In this document: in pieces, positions 16,242-27,014 of the stretch
Layout: every line of letters starts with the position of its first letter
Position numbering within the stretch: the first letter of the stretch is position 1
Source: G020348385 sp964538085
GTDB lineage: Bacteria; Acidobacteriota; Aminicenantia; Aminicenantales; Aminicenantaceae
Reading direction: 5' to 3'
Assembly: GCA_964538085.1 (NCBI GenBank)
Contig: CAZIDF010000012.1
Location: 1 to 64,000, forward strand
Length of the DNA stretch: 64,000 nucleotides
The notes under the pieces: model-generated
Seen by the model: the letters and a program-made list of their open reading frames with translations, nothing else
Told to the model about the DNA's origin: nothing
The model's database searches: none
Program-made: the position numbers and the translations under genes

Positions 16242-16643
16242 CTACTCTGGGCAGATTTTGTATCCATAATCTTGGAAATGCCGGTCAAAAGCGAAGGCCT
16301 TCCGGACTCCCGCTCGACGCATGACCTCGAAACTTACGCAATCGACAAGGCTCAATGTGCGCCGGTCTGCCATTAAGTGAGCACTGACAGCAGCCGAATG
16401 AACTTCCTTGGTCACCCAGATGATACGAAGAATGGGAATAATATCCTGCTCAAAGACGTGGACGGCCTCCATCCCAAACCTCCGATGGATTAAGGCTGAT
16501 GTTTCAACCAGGATGTAATTATGGCACAGCAATACGTCTCCTCCACTGATGATCCTTGCCCAAAAAGATTTGGCTGCCTTGTGATTTTTGTCACTTCTAT
16601 CCAGAACGGCGAGGAAAGCACTGGTGTCAACAAAGATATTCAT
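16242..16643 (-). CDS. PIN-domain ribonuclease toxin, VapC-like
   Basis: The product, about 133 residues from the preferred start, is a PIN-domain protein. All four acidic metal-binding positions are present: D in MNIFVDTSAFLAVLD, E in LVETSALIHRR, D in LSLVDCVSFEVMRR and D in FAFDRHFQDYG. VapC-type toxins cut specific RNAs, often tRNA or rRNA. I chose the ATG at 16643, four bases after the antitoxin stop with a GGTGA site before it; the longer frame back to 16682 only overlaps the antitoxin. It pairs with the ribbon-helix-helix gene at 16648-16995. Convergent with the barrel gene at 15757. Confidence 0.9.
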   Translation of the reverse strand: MNIFVDTSAFLAVLDRSDKNHKAAKSFWARIISGGDVLLCHNYILVETSALIHRRFGMEAVHVFEQDIIPILRIIWVTKEVHSAAVSAHLMADRRTLSLVDCVSFEVMRRAGVRKAFAFDRHFQDYGYKICPE

Positions 16644-16647
16644 AAGG

Positions 16648-16995
16648 TCACCGAGTCTTTTTTTTGTCACTCTGAGGTGCAATCACTTTATAGGAATCTT
16701 CAAGATGCTTATCATGGTTTGTAGAAAGATCTGAGATGCCCGATCGAAAAAGCCCGGCTGCCGCAAGAGCTCTCCGACGCTGTTCTTCGTGATCGATGAT
16801 ATCCTGTGGAACTTCTTTTTTATATTCCTCGGATTCTTCCTTCACTCCTGACGGCCGCACAAATTCTGTCTTCCAGGACAGGATAGCGTCCCGGATGAAT
16901 TGGCTTCTGGTCCATCCCGACTTGCGTCGCAAGGCCTCGAGCTCCTTGAATGCCTCCTCAGGCATGCTGACTGCGAACTTAATTGTTTTGCTCAT
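16648..16995 (-). CDS. Ribbon-helix-helix antitoxin of VapBC-like pair
   Basis: The 115-residue protein opens with an RHH/CopG-type DNA-binding domain: KFAVSMPEEAFKELEALRRK (first strand and helix) and GWTRSQFIRDAILSWK (second helix). The long charged tail (EEYKKEVPQDIIDHEEQRRR) is the likely toxin-neutralising segment. Such antitoxins bind the toxin and repress their own promoter. The gene ends four bases before the PIN toxin start. An inverted repeat overlapping the -10 of its promoter (17021-17036) is a fitting operator. At 115 residues it is longer than most RHH antitoxins, mainly in the tail. Confidence 0.88.
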   Translation of the reverse strand: MSKTIKFAVSMPEEAFKELEALRRKSGWTRSQFIRDAILSWKTEFVRPSGVKEESEEYKKEVPQDIIDHEEQRRRALAAAGLFRSGISDLSTNHDKHLEDSYKVIAPQSDKKKTR

Positions 16996-17005
16996 GGCTG
17001 CTATG

Positions 17006-17058
17006 CTCAGTATGAAAAAATCATACCTCAGTATGAAATATTATGGGCGCTTTGTCAA
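17006..17058 (-). promoter_or_regulatory. vapBC-like promoter with inverted and direct operator repeats
   Basis: On the minus strand, TTGACA (17053-17058), a 17-base spacer and CATACT (17030-17035) make the promoter. A perfect inverted repeat TCATAC-CTCA-GTATGA (17021-17036) covers the -10. The 12-base block CTCAGTATGAAA occurs twice in direct orientation, at 17006-17017 and 17027-17038, 21 bases apart (two helical turns). This arrangement is what cooperative RHH dimers need to bind one face of the DNA. Binding is an inference. Confidence 0.75.
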
Positions 17059-17080
17059 GAACAAAAAAACAGCAAGAGAA

Positions 17081-17099
17081 AATAGAACCGTCCCCTTTT
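17081..17099. repeat. Solo copy of the GAACCGTCCCC repeat motif
   Basis: The 19-base sequence AATAGAACCGTCCCCTTTT is identical to 52561-52579. There it forms the right arm of a perfect hairpin; here the left arm is missing. A shorter relative, AGAACCGTCC, is at 16216-16225, so the toxin-antitoxin pair lies between two copies. Motifs of this kind are widespread short repeats in bacterial genomes, sometimes near REP-associated transposases, but no such gene is in the window. Confidence 0.6.
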
Positions 17100-17101
17100 C
17101 T

Positions 17102-17130
17102 TTGACGTTAGCATGGAGCTGTGGTATATG
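17102..17130 (+). promoter_or_regulatory. Sigma70-type promoter of msrP
   Basis: TTGACG (17102-17107), a 17-base spacer and TATATG (17125-17130) form a plausible promoter. The predicted start near 17137 leaves a 28-base leader that contains AGGAGGG (17153-17159) just before the ATG at 17165. Confidence 0.6.
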
Positions 17131-17164
17131 TTTGATAGAAAATGGGTGAGACAGGAGGGTACCC

Positions 17165-18115
17165 ATGTTGGCAAAGAAGAGTCCGGATATCACATCTTCA
17201 GAAATAACTCCCAAGAAGCTCTACATGAACCGCCGCAAGTTCATTGTCAGTTCGGCTGCAGTAGCCGGATTGGGACTCATAAAGCCAGGATCACTTTTTT
17301 CGTCTCAAGATCAGCAAGTAGTAAAACTAAAGGTTGCCAAAAAAGGGGAATACACGGTCGATGAAAAACTGACTTCGTATGAAGAGGCTAAAGGATACAC
17401 CAATTTTTATGAATTTTCCACCAGCAAAAGAGAGACGATAAGACTTGCTAAAGATTTCAAAACCCGCCCTTGGGAAGTTTCAGTCGAGGGAGAGGTGAAA
17501 GAGCCTTTAAAATTTGCAATCGATGAGATCATCGATATGTTTCCTCTCGAGGAACGTGTCTACCGCTGGCGTTGTGTGGAGGCATGGTCCATGGTTATTC
17601 CCTGGATCGGATTTCCTCTTTCCGAGTTCATCAAAAAATGCGGCCCCACTTCCGATGCCAATTTCGTGGAGTTCACCACGATATCCGACCGCAAGCAGAT
17701 GCCAGGTCAGAGGACTGAAGTGCTCCCCTGGCCCTATGTGGAGGGACTCCGGATGGACGAGGCCATGCACCCGTTGGCCATACTTTCTGTCGGGATGTAT
17801 GGAGAAGTCCTTCCCAACCAGAACGGTGCACCTTTAAGGCTTGTCATTCCTTGGAAATACGGGTTCAAAAGCGCGAAATCTATCGTGAGGATCCTGTTCA
17901 GGAAAAGGATGCCTAGGACCGCCTGGAATAAACAAATTCCAGCATGGTATGGCTTTTATGCCAATGTGAATCCCGATGTAAGTCCTCAGGCCTGGACACA
18001 AAAAACAGAACGAAGGATAGGGGAGGAAGGAAGGCGTCCGACCCTGATGTTCAACGGCTATGCAGACGAAGTCGGCTCTCTCTATTCCGGAATGGATCTT
18101 ATAAAATATTATTGA
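17165..18115 (+). CDS. msrP: Periplasmic protein-methionine-sulfoxide reductase catalytic subunit MsrP
   Basis: The 316-residue protein is a molybdopterin enzyme of the YedY/MsrP group, which repairs oxidised methionine in periplasmic proteins. A Tat signal is present (MNRRKFIVSSAAVAGLG, twin Arg at 23-24). The molybdenum ligand is C137 in YRWRCVEAWSM. Further family motifs are PWIGFPLSEFIKK, LPWPYVEGLRMDEAM and PLRLVIPWKYGFKSAKSI. A strong AGGAGGG precedes the ATG; the ATG at codon 21 right before the twin Arg is an alternative. The usual membrane haem partner MsrQ is not adjacent, so electrons must come from elsewhere. The next gene, for an Smr-domain protein, begins 25 bases downstream. 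Confidence 0.93.
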   Translation: MLAKKSPDITSSEITPKKLYMNRRKFIVSSAAVAGLGLIKPGSLFSSQDQQVVKLKVAKKGEYTVDEKLTSYEEAKGYTNFYEFSTSKRETIRLAKDFKTRPWEVSVEGEVKEPLKFAIDEIIDMFPLEERVYRWRCVEAWSMVIPWIGFPLSEFIKKCGPTSDANFVEFTTISDRKQMPGQRTEVLPWPYVEGLRMDEAMHPLAILSVGMYGEVLPNQNGAPLRLVIPWKYGFKSAKSIVRILFRKRMPRTAWNKQIPAWYGFYANVNPDVSPQAWTQKTERRIGEEGRRPTLMFNGYADEVGSLYSGMDLIKYY

Positions 18116-18140
18116 TATCTTGGTCATCGCTTTAAAACAA

Positions 18141-18419
18141 ATGGCGGCAGATGATCCGGTAGAGATCCCGATCGATGGGGTGCTGGATCTGCACACATTT
18201 CATCCCAAAGAGGTGAGGGATCTCGTGCCTGAATATCTGAGAGAGTGCCGCAGCCAGGGAATTTATCACGTCCGGATCATCCACGGCAAAGGGACCGGAA
18301 CACTCCGGGAGATCGTACACAGCATTCTTGAAAAAGATCCTCACGTCCTACGCTTCCAGACTGCCCTGTATGATGGAGGGAATTGGGGTGCTACCGAAGT
18401 CGATCTGCATCGCGAATAA
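18141..18419 (+). CDS. Smr-domain protein
   Basis: The product of about 92 residues is almost entirely one Smr (small MutS-related) domain, a putative nicking endonuclease or RNA-binding fold. The two signature motifs are present: LDLHTFHPKEV near the N-terminus and HGKGTGTLREIV in the middle, with a closing GATEVDL strand. I prefer the ATG at 18141 because the preceding in-frame TTG at 18120 has no ribosome site and lies just after the msrP stop. It probably shares the msrP transcript. Stand-alone Smr proteins have uncertain roles in DNA repair or RNA turnover. Confidence 0.85.
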   Translation: MAADDPVEIPIDGVLDLHTFHPKEVRDLVPEYLRECRSQGIYHVRIIHGKGTGTLREIVHSILEKDPHVLRFQTALYDGGNWGATEVDLHRE

Positions 18420-18441
18420 ATCACATATTGCATTTTTCTTT

Positions 18442-18470
18442 TTGACTTGATATTCTTTTACCGGAATAAG
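18442..18470 (+). promoter_or_regulatory. Promoter of the zinc-ribbon kinase gene
   Basis: TTGACT (18442-18447), a 17-base spacer and AATAAG (18465-18470) give a promoter with a good -35 and a weak -10. The -35 and flanks (TTTGACTTGAT) repeat those of the promoter at 4762. The downstream leader contains AGGAGGG at 18469-18475, more than 50 bases before the kinase start and so not its own ribosome site. Confidence 0.5.
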
Positions 18471-18534
18471 GAGGGATTAGCATTCGTACGACTAATAGTA
18501 AAAGCTGCAATATTTTATTATTTTGCCGAGGACA

Positions 18535-21500
18535 ATGAAAAAAAAGTCTGCAAAAAAAGAAGTAACTAAAAAGAAACCTCCTAGCAAAAAGCCTGCTAAG
18601 AAAAAACCGGAAAGAAAAACATCAAATGAGCAAAAGCCTCATTTGGCGAAATGTCCTGACTGCGGGCACGAAAATCCCATCGATGCGATCTATTGCGGCC
18701 AGTGCGCCAATATGATCATCCTGAAACGCTATGAGCATCAACCTCCACCGGAACCTAGCCCCGAGCCTCCTCATGAACCGGAAGAGGAACCCGCCGATCT
18801 CACCAAGACCATAGAATCCCCTACCGACGAGCTGGCCACGGGGAGCACTTTTGCCAATCGATACCAGATCATCGAAGAGCTGGGTAAGGGAGGCATGGGC
18901 CGAGTTTACAAAGCTCTGGACACAGAGATCGATGAGAAGGTCGCCATCAAACTCATCCGGCCTGAGCTTGCGGCCGATGAAAAAATGATCCGGCGCTTCC
19001 GGAAGGAGCTCAAAACCGCTCGACAAATATCCCACAAACAGGTATGCCGGATGTATGATATCGGGGCCAAAAAAGGAATTCGTTATATCACGATGGAATA
19101 CGTCTCGGGTGAGGACCTGAAGAGCTCCATGAAAAGAATGGGGCAGTTCACCGTGGGAAAGGCCGTGTTCACGGCCAAACAGATATGCGAAGGACTTGCC
19201 GAAGCCCACAAGCTGGGGGTCGTGCACCGGGATCTAAAGCCCCAGAACATCATGATCGATGAATTCGGCAACGTGCGGATCATGGACTTCGGGATCGCTC
19301 TTTCCCTAAAATCGGAGGACATCACTAAACCGGGTGAAATAATCGGGACACGTGTTTACATGTCACCGGAACAATCAGAAGCCAAAGATGTCGACCCTAG
19401 GTCGGATATTTATTCTCTCGGCCTGATCCTGTACGAAATGCTGGCCAACAGGCTGCCCTTCGAGGAAGATATCCCGTTGAGTGTTGCCACGAAACATATG
19501 GCCGGGCCGCTCAAGGGCCCGAGAGAATATAATCCACAGGTTCCCGAGGATCTGAACCGTTTGATTCTCAAATGCCTGGAAAAGGATCGGGAAAAAAGAT
19601 ACCAGAACGTGGAAGACCTTTTCGCAGATCTGGATAAAATCGAATCCGGGATTTCCACAACGGATAGGATCGTGCCTGAAAAGATTCTTTCCACGACAAA
19701 AGAAATAACCGTCAGGTTCGATCTACAAAAGTTCATGATCCCTGCCTTGATAGGAGTGGGTGTTATTGTGGTAGCCATTCTGATCTGGCAGATTTTTTTA
19801 AAGAAAGGGCTTTCCATTCCGGAGGGCAAGCCGTCGCTGGCCGTCATGTACTTCAAGAACAACACGGGAGATGCGAATCTCGACCACTGGAGGGAGATGC
19901 TCGCAGATTCTTTTGTGGCCGACCTCAATCAATCCAAATACGTCGACGTGCTCAGCAGCGAAAATATTTTCCAGATTCTGAAGGATTTGAAACAGCTAAA
20001 GGCCAACACGTATTCCTCGGATATTTTAAAACTGGTGGCATCCCGGGGAGGAGTCAATCACGTCCTTGTGGGAGACTATGCCAAGGCAGGGGAAACCATC
20101 CGCATCCATGTCAACTTGATAGATGTCAGGCGGAACAAAACCATCGCGACGGAAACGGATGAAGGGATCGGGGCAGAGAACATTTTTGCGATGGTGGACA
20201 GGCTGACGAAAAAAATCAAGGAGCGGTTCGATCTCACAGACGAACAGATTGCCAATGATTTGGATCGAGAAGTCGCCCAGATCACCACGAGCTCGCCAGA
20301 TGCTTTTCAATATTATGTGGAAGGGAGAAGGGAGCACATCGAAGAGGAATACCGACAGAGCATCGCAACGATGGAAAAAGCAGTGGCTATTGATCCCGAA
20401 TTCGCCATGGCTTACAGGTCTATGGCAGTGAGCTACGGGAATTTGGGTCTCTCTTTCCAGCGGAAGGAATATCTCCAGAAAGCCTTGGAGTTGACTGAGA
20501 GACTGTCGGAGAAAGAGCTCTACCAGATCCAAGGAGATTTTTTCTCTGATTCAGAGGAGACCCATGATCAGGCAATAGAAGCATACACCAGGTTGCTTGA
20601 CCTGTATCCTGACGACACGACCGCCCGCCATAATCTCGCAGTAATCTATTTTGCTATCGAAGATTGGGACAAGGCTCTGGCACATCTCGAGAAATGTGTG
20701 GAAGCGAAGACAGAATTTATCGCCACCTATTATGCCATCGCCGATGTCCGCATGATGAGGGGAGAATACGATAAGGCAGAAGAAATTCTAAGATATTATT
20801 TGGAGAATGTGTCCGATAATTCATCGATCCATCAATATCTGGTATTCAATTACATTTGTCAAAGGCAATTTCAAATCGCACAAGCCGAGTTGGACATAGC
20901 CGTTCCCCTAGCCCCGACACATCGGCGAAGTTATTATCTGAAAGGTGTATACCACACATTGACCGGAACTTTTATCGAAGCAGAAAAGGATTTTCCGAAA
21001 GCCGCTGAGGATCCAGAACCCGCCGGAACTTATTTTGGCTATTACGGACTGGCGAATTTGTTGCTTACGCAAGGCCGTCTCAAAGATTCGATAACCAAAC
21101 TAAGGGACATTATTTCATTCGCTCAAAAATTCGGTGTTACATGGGTGGAATCCCAGGCCCGATCGATACTGGGCTATCAACTGATGGCTGTAAACCGCAA
21201 CCAGGAAGCTTTGAGAGAATTCGACAAGGCTTGGGAAGTGGGGGCAGCGGAGCAAAGACAGGATTTGCAGAGGCTGGCCTTACACTACAAAGGGCTGGCT
21301 TATCTGGGAATGAAATCGCGGACCAGGGCTTTGCGAACAGCCGAAGAGCTCAAAACCGCCATAGAAGGCTGGACTCATAAAAAAGAAATAAGGCGCTACC
21401 ATCATTTAATGGGTTTGATCGAACTGGATAGAAAGAAATACCCGGAAGCGATCGAACATCTGGAGACAGCGCTGGCCCTTCTGCCTTTTGAATGTTCGGT

Positions 21501-21822
21501 TTGGGTTGAAGGGCATATTCAGAATAACCATGCTCTTTACATGAATTCCTTGGCTGAGGCCTACTACCAGTCAGGGGACTTGAAAAAAGCCGCCGAGTAT
21601 TTTGAAAAAATAACGCAATTGACCACAGGCCGTCTTTACTTCGGAGATATTTATGCCAGAAGCTTTTATACATTGGGCCGAATTTACCAGCAATTGGGAG
21701 ATAAAACCAAAGCTGAAGACAACTATAATAAATTTTTAGCCCTCTGGTTCAACGCGGATGCGAACATATCCGAAGTCGGCGATGCCCAGCGTCGTCTTTC
21801 CGGACTCAACAGATTGCCTTAA
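18535..21822 (+). CDS. Zinc-ribbon Ser/Thr protein kinase with TM, TolB_N-like and TPR regions
   Basis: The protein has about 1095 residues. It starts with a Lys/Pro-rich tail, then a zinc ribbon (CPDCGHENPIDAIYCGQCAN, about 43-62) and a Pro/Glu-rich linker. A complete Hanks kinase follows (about 105-370: GKGGMG, VAIKLIRP, HRDLKPQN, DFG, MSPEQSEA). One membrane span (about 400-420, FMIPALIGVGVIVVAILIW) leads to a FlgO/TolB_N-like domain (SLAVMYFKNNTGDANLDHWR) and then TPR helices to the C-terminus. The ATG at 18535 is preferred (GAGGACA before it) over an in-frame TTG at 18523. The zinc ribbon may let the kinase be regulated or docked in the cytoplasm, with the TPR part outside. Targets are unknown. 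Confidence 0.9.
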   Translation: MKKKSAKKEVTKKKPPSKKPAKKKPERKTSNEQKPHLAKCPDCGHENPIDAIYCGQCANMIILKRYEHQPPPEPSPEPPHEPEEEPADLTKTIESPTDELATGSTFANRYQIIEELGKGGMGRVYKALDTEIDEKVAIKLIRPELAADEKMIRRFRKELKTARQISHKQVCRMYDIGAKKGIRYITMEYVSGEDLKSSMKRMGQFTVGKAVFTAKQICEGLAEAHKLGVVHRDLKPQNIMIDEFGNVRIMDFGIALSLKSEDITKPGEIIGTRVYMSPEQSEAKDVDPRSDIYSLGLILYEMLANRLPFEEDIPLSVATKHMAGPLKGPREYNPQVPEDLNRLILKCLEKDREKRYQNVEDLFADLDKIESGISTTDRIVPEKILSTTKEITVRFDLQKFMIPALIGVGVIVVAILIWQIFLKKGLSIPEGKPSLAVMYFKNNTGDANLDHWREMLADSFVADLNQSKYVDVLSSENIFQILKDLKQLKANTYSSDILKLVASRGGVNHVLVGDYAKAGETIRIHVNLIDVRRNKTIATETDEGIGAENIFAMVDRLTKKIKERFDLTDEQIANDLDREVAQITTSSPDAFQYYVEGRREHIEEEYRQSIATMEKAVAIDPEFAMAYRSMAVSYGNLGLSFQRKEYLQKALELTERLSEKELYQIQGDFFSDSEETHDQAIEAYTRLLDLYPDDTTARHNLAVIYFAIEDWDKALAHLEKCVEAKTEFIATYYAIADVRMMRGEYDKAEEILRYYLENVSDNSSIHQYLVFNYICQRQFQIAQAELDIAVPLAPTHRRSYYLKGVYHTLTGTFIEAEKDFPKAAEDPEPAGTYFGYYGLANLLLTQGRLKDSITKLRDIISFAQKFGVTWVESQARSILGYQLMAVNRNQEALREFDKAWEVGAAEQRQDLQRLALHYKGLAYLGMKSRTRALRTAEELKTAIEGWTHKKEIRRYHHLMGLIELDRKKYPEAIEHLETALALLPFECSVWVEGHIQNNHALYMNSLAEAYYQSGDLKKAAEYFEKITQLTTGRLYFGDIYARSFYTLGRIYQQLGDKTKAEDNYNKFLALWFNADANISEVGDAQRRLSGLNRLP

Positions 21823-21878
21823 TAGTGAAATTGATAATATTTTTTTAAGGATTTGAGTCCAAAATAGGAGGTTAGTCT

Positions 21879-22175
21879 ATGTATGCACGTGTAACATCGG
21901 CCCAGATAGATCCGAAAAATATCGAAGAATTTACCAAAATATACCGGGAAAGCGTTGTTCCTGCAGCAAAAAAACAAAAGGGATTTCGGGGCATTTCTTT
22001 GATGTTCGATCCCAAAACAGGGGATGGCTTGTCCATCGGCTATTGGAAAAGCGAGGAAGATGCCATTGCCACGGAAAAAAGCCTTTTCTACCAGGAACAA
22101 GTCGCTAAATTCATCCCCTATTATGTCAAGCATCCCATCCGGGATGGTTATGAGGTCCTGGTTCATGAAAAATAA
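21879..22175 (+). CDS. ABM-type dimeric alpha-beta barrel protein, copy 1
   Basis: The 98-residue protein has the antibiotic-biosynthesis-monooxygenase/ferredoxin-like fold pattern: first strand MYARVTSAQI, helix with IEEFTKIYRESVVPAAKKQK, strand GFRGISLMFDPKTG and the GYWKSEEDAIATEKS segment. Proteins of this class include quinone and haem-cleaving monooxygenases, but many are uncharacterised. A good GGAGG precedes the ATG. It is the first of two tandem, related genes that are 22 bases apart. Confidence 0.75.
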   Translation: MYARVTSAQIDPKNIEEFTKIYRESVVPAAKKQKGFRGISLMFDPKTGDGLSIGYWKSEEDAIATEKSLFYQEQVAKFIPYYVKHPIRDGYEVLVHEK

Positions 22176-22197
22176 TTAAATGAGGGAGGGATGAGTT

Positions 22198-22491
22198 ATG
22201 TTTGCACGCACCACAACCATGCAACTCAAGATCGCTTTCATCGATGATGCTTTAAAGGTGTACAACAACAGCATCGTTCCTGCCGCTCGGTCGCAAAAAG
22301 GATTGATAGAATTGACTTTTCTGTTGGATAGAAATTCGGGAAAGGCTATATCGATGGCCATTTGGGAATCCGAAGAGGATGCCAAAGCCAATGAGAAAAG
22401 CCATTATTACCAAGAACAGTTGGTCAAGCTGATGAGTTTTTACGCCAATCCTCCTATCAAGGAAGGATTCGAGGTCTTGTTTAAAAAGTGA
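22198..22491 (+). CDS. ABM-type dimeric alpha-beta barrel protein, copy 2
   Basis: The 97-residue product is a tandem paralog of the preceding gene. Shared blocks include SIVPAARSQKG against SVVPAAKKQKG and WESEEDAKANEKSHYYQEQL against WKSEEDAIATEKSLFYQEQV. The divergence is large enough that the duplication is old. Same fold and same uncertainty of function; the two could form a heterodimer. GAGGGAGGG lies before the ATG. Confidence 0.75.
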   Translation: MFARTTTMQLKIAFIDDALKVYNNSIVPAARSQKGLIELTFLLDRNSGKAISMAIWESEEDAKANEKSHYYQEQLVKLMSFYANPPIKEGFEVLFKK

Positions 22492-22610
22492 TCTGAATTA
22501 ATACCTTTCAAGCGCGTATCCATCCAATTCTTTCAACATTGCATGGAGGGTGGGTTGGCTTGCCTTTTGGTATTTCTTGTGATATTCCATGTACTCGATG
22601 GAGGACTCTG

Positions 22611-25055
<2,445 letters not shown>

Positions 25056-25177
25056 GCATGACCGTGCCCGCTCGCCTCCGGATGCCTTCCTCTTCAACTT
25101 ACTTGCCTGTTTAAGAAATATGACGAATTTGGAAATATTCGTTTAAGTAGAGATAACTGAGATAAAAAGGAGAGAGA

Positions 25178-26824
25178 ATGATAAAAAAAGAATGGCCGAG
25201 AAGGGATTTCTTGAAAACATTGTTGGCAGGGGTTCCTATGCTTGCCCTGGATTGGGAATCTTTCCCAAGAGGAAAGAGCAGGCTCCAGGATGACTCAGAG
25301 TTCGACGCCGTGATCATCGGATCGGGACTGGGCGGTTTGAGCTGTGCGGCAGCCTTTGCCCGGCAGGGATTCAAGCCTTTGGTTTTGGAGCAACATTACG
25401 TCCCAGGGGGGTATGCTTCGACATTCAAGAGACCGGGAGGATTTGTTTTCGATGTGTCCCTTCACTCCACGACAGTCGGTCAGAGAAATGGTGTTTGGAA
25501 CCTCATCCCAGGATTTCCCGAGATCGAAGATGTCGAGTTCGTTCCCCATCCCTATCTTTACCGGGCCATTTTTCCTGATTATGATTACCGCGTTCCTCAA
25601 AGAGATCCAAAAAAATACATGACCAAACTGATCGAATATTTTCCTGAGGAAGAAAAGGGGATTCAGGGAATTTTCGAGGACATGGAAGGCCTTTCCTCGG
25701 ATATCAATAGGTACTCCCAAGCAGGCGGGCAGGCCGATTTGAGCCGTTTTCCCAAAGACTTTCCTTACCTATTCAAAAGTTACACCAAGACCTGGGGAGC
25801 ACTGGCGGATACCCGGATAAAAAATCCTAAATTGAAAGCGCTTGTTTCCTCATTGTGGGGCTATTTTGGCCTTCCCCCATCCAAGCTCTCTAGCTTTTAT
25901 TACGCTTTACCCACCATCGGGTATCTCAACGGCGGTGGATATTACCCGAAGGGAACGTCACAAAAGATCAGCGACGCTTTGGTGAAATTCATCGAGGAAA
26001 GGGGAGGAAAGGTTAAACTCAAATCCAAAGTTGAAAAAATCCTATTGAAAAACCATGCAGCTTACGGAGTAAAGACAGCAGAGGGGACTGAATATACCGG
26101 AAAGGCCGTGATATCCAATGCCAATGCCTACGATACTTTCCTTAAAATGATGGATGACAAGGAACACTTAAAGGATTATGTGGCGAAGTTCGAGGAATAC
26201 AGTGTCAGCCTGTCAAGCTTCCAGGTTTTTCTGGGATTAAAAAAAGATCTTGTGGGTGAACTGGGAATCGAAGACAGCGAAATATTTTTCTCGACAACTT
26301 ACGATGATGACGCCATCTACAGGGCCTATCTCGAAGCGGATGTGGAAAATTCAGGTTATGGATTGATGTTGTATGACAATGTTTACAAAGGGTATTCTCC
26401 TGAGGGGAAAAATACCGTCAATATCCTTGTGCTCCAGGGCTATTCTCACTGGGAAAAATATGAAAAAGATTACTGGGACGGGAATAAAAAAGATTACCGA
26501 GCAGAAAAGGAAAGAATGGCGGACATCTTGATCCAAAAAGTAGAAGAGAGAATGCTTCCTGGATTGTCAGAGGCGATCGAGATAAAAGAGATCGGAACTC
26601 CCCTTACCAATGTGCGATACACGGGTCATTATCGAGGGGCCATATACGGATGGGACCAAACCATGAACAACACAGGGCCGAATCGCCTGCCGCATTCCAC
26701 ACCGATCGAAAATCTTTATCTGGCTGGTGCATGGACCCAACCGGGTCATGGATACGGCGCCGTGATCCCCAGCGGCCTCCAGTGTTTTGCAGAAATCATG
26801 AAAAAATGGAAGGAGACAGAATGA
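25178..26824 (+). CDS. CrtI/RetSat-like FAD-dependent oxidoreductase
   Basis: The 548-residue protein has an FAD-binding dinucleotide fold at about 45-75 (VIIGSGLGGLSCAAAFARQG, then VLEQHYVPGGYASTF) and a C-terminal FAD motif (IENLYLAGAWTQPGHGYGAV). These identify the phytoene desaturase/carotenoid isomerase/retinol saturase superfamily. The N-terminus carries a Tat-like RRDFLKTLLAG signal, unusual for carotenoid enzymes, so it may act on the periplasmic face. The substrate is unknown, and no carotenoid genes are nearby. AAGGAGAGAG precedes the ATG. Its stop overlaps the next start by ATGA, coupling it to the truncated M24 peptidase gene. Confidence 0.85.
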   Translation: MIKKEWPRRDFLKTLLAGVPMLALDWESFPRGKSRLQDDSEFDAVIIGSGLGGLSCAAAFARQGFKPLVLEQHYVPGGYASTFKRPGGFVFDVSLHSTTVGQRNGVWNLIPGFPEIEDVEFVPHPYLYRAIFPDYDYRVPQRDPKKYMTKLIEYFPEEEKGIQGIFEDMEGLSSDINRYSQAGGQADLSRFPKDFPYLFKSYTKTWGALADTRIKNPKLKALVSSLWGYFGLPPSKLSSFYYALPTIGYLNGGGYYPKGTSQKISDALVKFIEERGGKVKLKSKVEKILLKNHAAYGVKTAEGTEYTGKAVISNANAYDTFLKMMDDKEHLKDYVAKFEEYSVSLSSFQVFLGLKKDLVGELGIEDSEIFFSTTYDDDAIYRAYLEADVENSGYGLMLYDNVYKGYSPEGKNTVNILVLQGYSHWEKYEKDYWDGNKKDYRAEKERMADILIQKVEERMLPGLSEAIEIKEIGTPLTNVRYTGHYRGAIYGWDQTMNNTGPNRLPHSTPIENLYLAGAWTQPGHGYGAVIPSGLQCFAEIMKKWKETE

Positions 26825-27014
26825 CATTATCGAGACGAGAATTTTTCAGGATCGGCGGATTATCGATCGAAGGTATCGGGTTTCGGACCTGAATACAAGA
26901 GTTTTGCCCACCGCCTGGGACATGGGATCGGGATGGAAGGACACGAATATCCTTATTTAGTTAGGGGGAACAGGCTCAAATTGGAGCCCGGTATGACCTT
27001 TTCCAACGAACCGG
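26821..27014 (+). pseudogene. M24 peptidase (Xaa-Pro aminopeptidase-like), internally deleted and cut by gap
   Basis: The gene opens with a Tat-like signal (MTLSRREFFRIGGLSIEG, 26821-26874). It is then joined out of frame to the C-terminal catalytic part of an M24 metallopeptidase (26879-27014), reading GFGPEYKSFAHRLGHGIGMEGHEYPYLV and EPGMTFSNEP. GHGIGMEGHE holds metal-ligand histidine positions of the pita-bread fold. About 300 residues that should lie between are missing, and the frame changes by +1. The sequence runs straight into the 100-N gap. An assembly collapse next to the gap is more likely than a true deletion. The ATG overlaps the oxidoreductase stop. Confidence 0.75.
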
